Origin: Deltaproteobacteria bacterium
Lineage (GTDB): Bacteria > Desulfobacterota > Desulfobacteria > Desulfobacterales > Desulfatirhabdiaceae
Assembly (NCBI GenBank): GCA_021778975.1
Contig: JAJYBO010000128.1
Coordinates: 1-8,011 of the forward strand
DNA length: 8,011 nt
Direction: 5' to 3'
Shown: positions 5,798 through 8,011 of the stretch, piece by piece
Layout of the letters: each line of letters starts with the position of its first letter
Numbering within the stretch: the first letter of the stretch is position 1
The notes under the pieces: model-generated
What the model saw: only the letters and a program-made list of their open reading frames with translations
Databases searched by the model: none
What the model was told of the DNA's origin: nothing
Program-made: the position numbers and the translations under genes

Positions 5798-7501
5798 TTA
5801 ATTGGAAGGAACAACTCCATAAAGAATCATTTTTCCCGTGTCCGCTTGAAACCATTCGCCGATGCGGGTGTATTTCCCTGATAGAGATGGCTCTGTAAAC
5901 GAAAAACGATGTGATGGCCAGCTTCTTTGTTCCCACAATACATAACGGATATGCCGCTGGCGTAACAGCGTATAAAACTGCTCCGGATCGTCAGGGAAGG
6001 ACTCCCAGCAGTTGGAGGTATCCAGCGGACAGGGGATCAGCCCCGGAACCTGGAGGTTGGCGTAAAAGGATATGATTCGCTGGGTGTGGCAGGATGTGGC
6101 TACCGGTATATGGCCCGTGTTGGAAATGCCGCGATGGTTCTGGTAAATAGCATGGCCTATCTGGCGAAAGACGACTTTGTCCGGATCCGGTGCTTTGATG
6201 TTTTTGGGCAGGCTGATGCCGAGAATCACCAGGAAAACGATCCAGAACGCGGTGGAAGATCGCATGGTTACATGGCGAGAAAGAATGCCTGATAGCTTTT
6301 CGATGCCAAAGGCGCAGAAAACGGCTCCGGGGATGATGACAATGCCCAGAAATCGGTAATACAACATCCATGTCTGGAGGGTGTGCATATACATCAGCGT
6401 CAGTCCCGCCCCTACCAGCAGCAGCAGATATATCAATCTGGCATCCGAACGACATCTCTGTAAAATTCCAGAGACGCCTGCGATGTAGAGCAACACATAT
6501 GGATAAAAAAACGCTTCGAGAAAACGGTTCAGGACGACGCCAAACGCAATGAGCCAGATGGCGTTTCTGGCTTCCGGAAGAAAAAACTTCATGGTCTGCC
6601 AGGAACTGGACCATTGCAGATTTTTGAGAGCCGTCGTCAGTTCTCGATATTGAATGACCGGCCCGATTAAATTGGGGATGAGATCGTGACCTCTGTACAG
6701 ATCGCTGAACGATACGCGAGAAATCATGAGGCCGCCCGCCGAAAGCAGAAGAATGATGGCTATGGGCGACAGGAACGCAAAGACATGAGACAGCTTTCGA
6801 TCTGACGCGCCAAAGGCAAGATACAACAGCGTGACGCCTATATACAGCACGGCCTCGATTCTGGCCCATGCGGCAACAAGAAAACAAATCGAGGCTGTCA
6901 GCAGCAGCCATTTTCTGGAAGTATCGGTTGCCGCCGGATGGATGACCGCCCAGACGCCGGCGCTCATAAAAAACCATCCGATGGGGTCTCTCACCAGTTC
7001 AACGCTGTTACTGACCATCACTGGCGTGACCGCGACCACCAGGAGCGACAGAACAGCGAAATTATCCCGCGTCAGATTCTTGAGAATCCGATACAGGGGA
7101 ATCAGCAGCGCGGTTCCAAAAAAAAGAGAGATCAGCCGCGCCGACAGTATCCAGTTATGAAGCACGGCGTATCCGCCGGCGATCATGAGCGGATACGATG
7201 AGATAAAGGTCAGCCCGCAGGTTTTCAGGCTGCTCCAGTCTCTGTAATACAGTGACATCGCCTGATGAATATACAAAAGACCATCCGGGTTGACGATGAC
7301 GGTGTGCAGGCATACCCACAGTCTGAGTAAAAATCCGATCAGGATAACAAGCCATGCCGTTGCCGTAAATTGACCATAAAAAATTCGCATACCGGATCCG
7401 GTAATGCTCTTATCGTTGAGAACCGATGAATTCGAGGATGTCATAGCATTCTTTATTAGTATATTCCATGTCTTCAGGTCAAGGATGTTTGGCGCTTTCA
7501 T
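5798..7501 (-). CDS. GT39-like integral membrane glycosyltransferase, first gene of the operon
   Basis: This 567-residue protein has the layout of PMT_2-type GT-C transferases, which use polyprenyl-phosphate sugars at the outer face of the inner membrane. A soluble N-terminus (about 1-44) leads to the first span (about 45-68) and then the acidic periplasmic loop NPDGLLYIHQA (71-81, with D73). Next come SSYPLMIAGGYAVLHNW (101-117), a span with ARLISLFFGTALLIPLYRIL (121-140), VELVRDPIGWFF (167-178) and WARIEAVLYI (212-221). Several more spans follow to about residue 430, then a soluble C-terminal domain. The open frame reaches ATG 7522, but ATG 7501 is preferred because AAGGA lies six bases before it; no such site precedes 7522. 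It is weakly similar in layout to the 2678-4273 protein but clearly a different subfamily, with G+C near that of the flanking genes. A 56-bp gap separates it from the fusion gene downstream. Sugar and acceptor are unknown; a non-catalytic member of the superfamily cannot be excluded. Confidence 0.87.
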   Translation of the reverse strand: MKAPNILDLKTWNILIKNAMTSSNSSVLNDKSITGSGMRIFYGQFTATAWLVILIGFLLRLWVCLHTVIVNPDGLLYIHQAMSLYYRDWSSLKTCGLTFISSYPLMIAGGYAVLHNWILSARLISLFFGTALLIPLYRILKNLTRDNFAVLSLLVVAVTPVMVSNSVELVRDPIGWFFMSAGVWAVIHPAATDTSRKWLLLTASICFLVAAWARIEAVLYIGVTLLYLAFGASDRKLSHVFAFLSPIAIILLLSAGGLMISRVSFSDLYRGHDLIPNLIGPVIQYRELTTALKNLQWSSSWQTMKFFLPEARNAIWLIAFGVVLNRFLEAFFYPYVLLYIAGVSGILQRCRSDARLIYLLLLVGAGLTLMYMHTLQTWMLYYRFLGIVIIPGAVFCAFGIEKLSGILSRHVTMRSSTAFWIVFLVILGISLPKNIKAPDPDKVVFRQIGHAIYQNHRGISNTGHIPVATSCHTQRIISFYANLQVPGLIPCPLDTSNCWESFPDDPEQFYTLLRQRHIRYVLWEQRSWPSHRFSFTEPSLSGKYTRIGEWFQADTGKMILYGVVPSN

Positions 7502-7507
7502 CGCATA

Positions 7508-7512
7508 TCCTT
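7508..7512 (-). promoter_or_regulatory. Ribosome binding site selecting ATG 7501
   Basis: AAGGA on the minus strand lies six bases before ATG 7501. The in-frame ATG at 7522 has no purine-rich site ahead of it, so translation of the first operon gene probably begins at 7501, seven codons inside the longest frame. Confidence 0.6.
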
Positions 7513-7618
7513 GCGCGGGCATGTATTTTATGATAATGGCAGGAATCGGTAATCAGACATCAGTCGTCAAATATCGTCATAAAAAATGCAAGATCATCAC
7601 AGGCGGTGTACTATAGTT

Positions 7619-7951
7619 ATGAAACAATATGTCATTGATCAGTTGAGACCGGATGACTATTTCAAAATTCGGGGATATCTGGAATCCAACTGCGCGCCAG
7701 CAGCGCTTCCCGATATCTACTGGCTTTATCTGCCTCCCGATATCTGGACGAATGTCCAGGCGGTGCATTCAGATTGCGCTCCTTTTTATGTGGCGCTGGA
7801 GCTCGCGCAGACCTCTCTGTCTTGTGAACTTTTGATAAGAACGCCTTCCCGCCTTCGGTGCGACTGTATGGGATACGCCTCCACGCTCCAGCGTGAGTGG
7901 GTGATCCAAACGGTGGACGATATGTGCAGGAAGCTGGACATATCGCTTTAA
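7619..7951 (+). CDS. Small conserved cysteine-containing protein of unknown function
   Basis: This 110-residue soluble protein begins MKQYVIDQLRPDDY and has no signal peptide or membrane segment. I recognise it as a small family seen in deltaproteobacteria but know no function for it. Visible features are the PDIYWLYLPPDIW block (31-43), SDCAPFYVALEL (51-62), SCELLIRT (68-75), the CDC pair (81-83) in LRCDCMGYAS, and WVIQTVDDMCRKL (94-106). Six cysteines (25, 53, 69, 81, 83, 103) in 110 residues are many for a cytosolic protein and would suit metal or redox chemistry, but this is inference. ATG 7619 is chosen because family-like sequence starts there; the frame could open at ATG 7586, which has no ribosome site. 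The site for 7619 is itself weak (AGGCGG about 12 bases away). The gene is divergent from the glycan operon, and a further plus-strand gene follows 42 bp later. Confidence 0.75.
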   Translation: MKQYVIDQLRPDDYFKIRGYLESNCAPAALPDIYWLYLPPDIWTNVQAVHSDCAPFYVALELAQTSLSCELLIRTPSRLRCDCMGYASTLQREWVIQTVDDMCRKLDISL

Positions 7952-7993
7952 GACGTATAAACAGATATACCGTTTTCCTGTGTTGAGAAGGTT

Positions 7994-8011
7994 ATGAATC
8001 TACCCGATTTG
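7994..8011 (+). CDS. Start of a further plus-strand gene (six codons only)
   Basis: ATG 7994 is preceded by GAGAAGGTT, a good purine-rich ribosome site, and opens a frame reading MNLPDL up to the window edge. It lies 42 bp after the small cysteine protein on the same strand, so the two are probably co-transcribed. Six residues do not identify a family. The opening resembles that of some CDP-alcohol phosphatidyltransferases (often MNLPN), but this is only a guess and no function is assigned. Confidence 0.4.

Noticed and set aside
5991..6977. Minus-strand open frame of 328 codons within the first operon gene
   Set aside because: It is an out-of-frame reading of the GT39-like gene, rich in His, Arg and Ser with no membrane pattern, as expected of a shadow frame in G+C-richer coding DNA.
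7612..7617. TATAGT as a -10 box for the small plus-strand gene
   Set aside because: It ends two bases before ATG 7619 and no -35 sequence lies at the right distance; transcription from it would start inside the gene.
7502..7618. Sigma70 promoter for the minus-strand operon in the divergent gap (TTGACG, TATCAT)
   Set aside because: The two hexamers are present but about 28 bases apart, far from the usual 16-18, so no promoter could be placed, although one is expected here.

Overview
The window looks like chromosomal DNA from a Gram-negative anaerobe, most plausibly a deltaproteobacterium (Desulfobacterota). This is inferred from family resemblance: the 321-residue deoxyhypusine-synthase-like protein, the methyltransferase-glycosyltransferase fusion, the small protein at 7619-7951 and a TCGTAAAAAGTCG-type intergenic repeat are all types I associate with that group. 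No rRNA or other strict taxonomic marker is present. No RNA gene, CRISPR array, transposase or phage gene was found.

Positions 1-7501 hold six genes, all on the minus strand and closely spaced, so they read as one operon transcribed from about 7.5 kb towards 1. In order of transcription they are: a GT39-like multi-membrane glycosyltransferase (5798-7501); a fusion of a SAM-dependent methyltransferase and a family 2, DPM1-like glycosyltransferase (4320-5741); a second GT39-like membrane glycosyltransferase starting at TTG (2678-4273); a cytosolic GT4 glycosyltransferase (1457-2602); a conserved deoxyhypusine-synthase-like protein of unknown function (453-1418); and the first 123 codons of a CaiB/BaiF class III CoA-transferase, cut by the window edge (1-371).

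On the plus strand, divergent from this operon, is a small conserved protein with six cysteines (7619-7951), followed by the first six codons of another gene (from 7994). The 117 bp between the divergent starts probably carries promoters for both directions, but I see no convincing sigma70 site.

The four glycosyltransferase genes fit one envelope-glycan pathway. The fusion would charge a polyprenyl-phosphate carrier with a sugar in the cytoplasm, the two GT39-like proteins would use such lipid-linked sugars on the periplasmic side, and the GT4 enzyme would extend a lipid-linked or LPS-type acceptor from nucleotide sugars. The last two genes (DHS-like and CoA-transferase) are not obviously glycan genes, and their link to the pathway is unknown. 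The central two genes (about 2680-5740) are clearly richer in A+T than the flanks, and both intergenic gaps around 2678-4273 carry copies of a short repeat, suggesting this part was inserted or exchanged.
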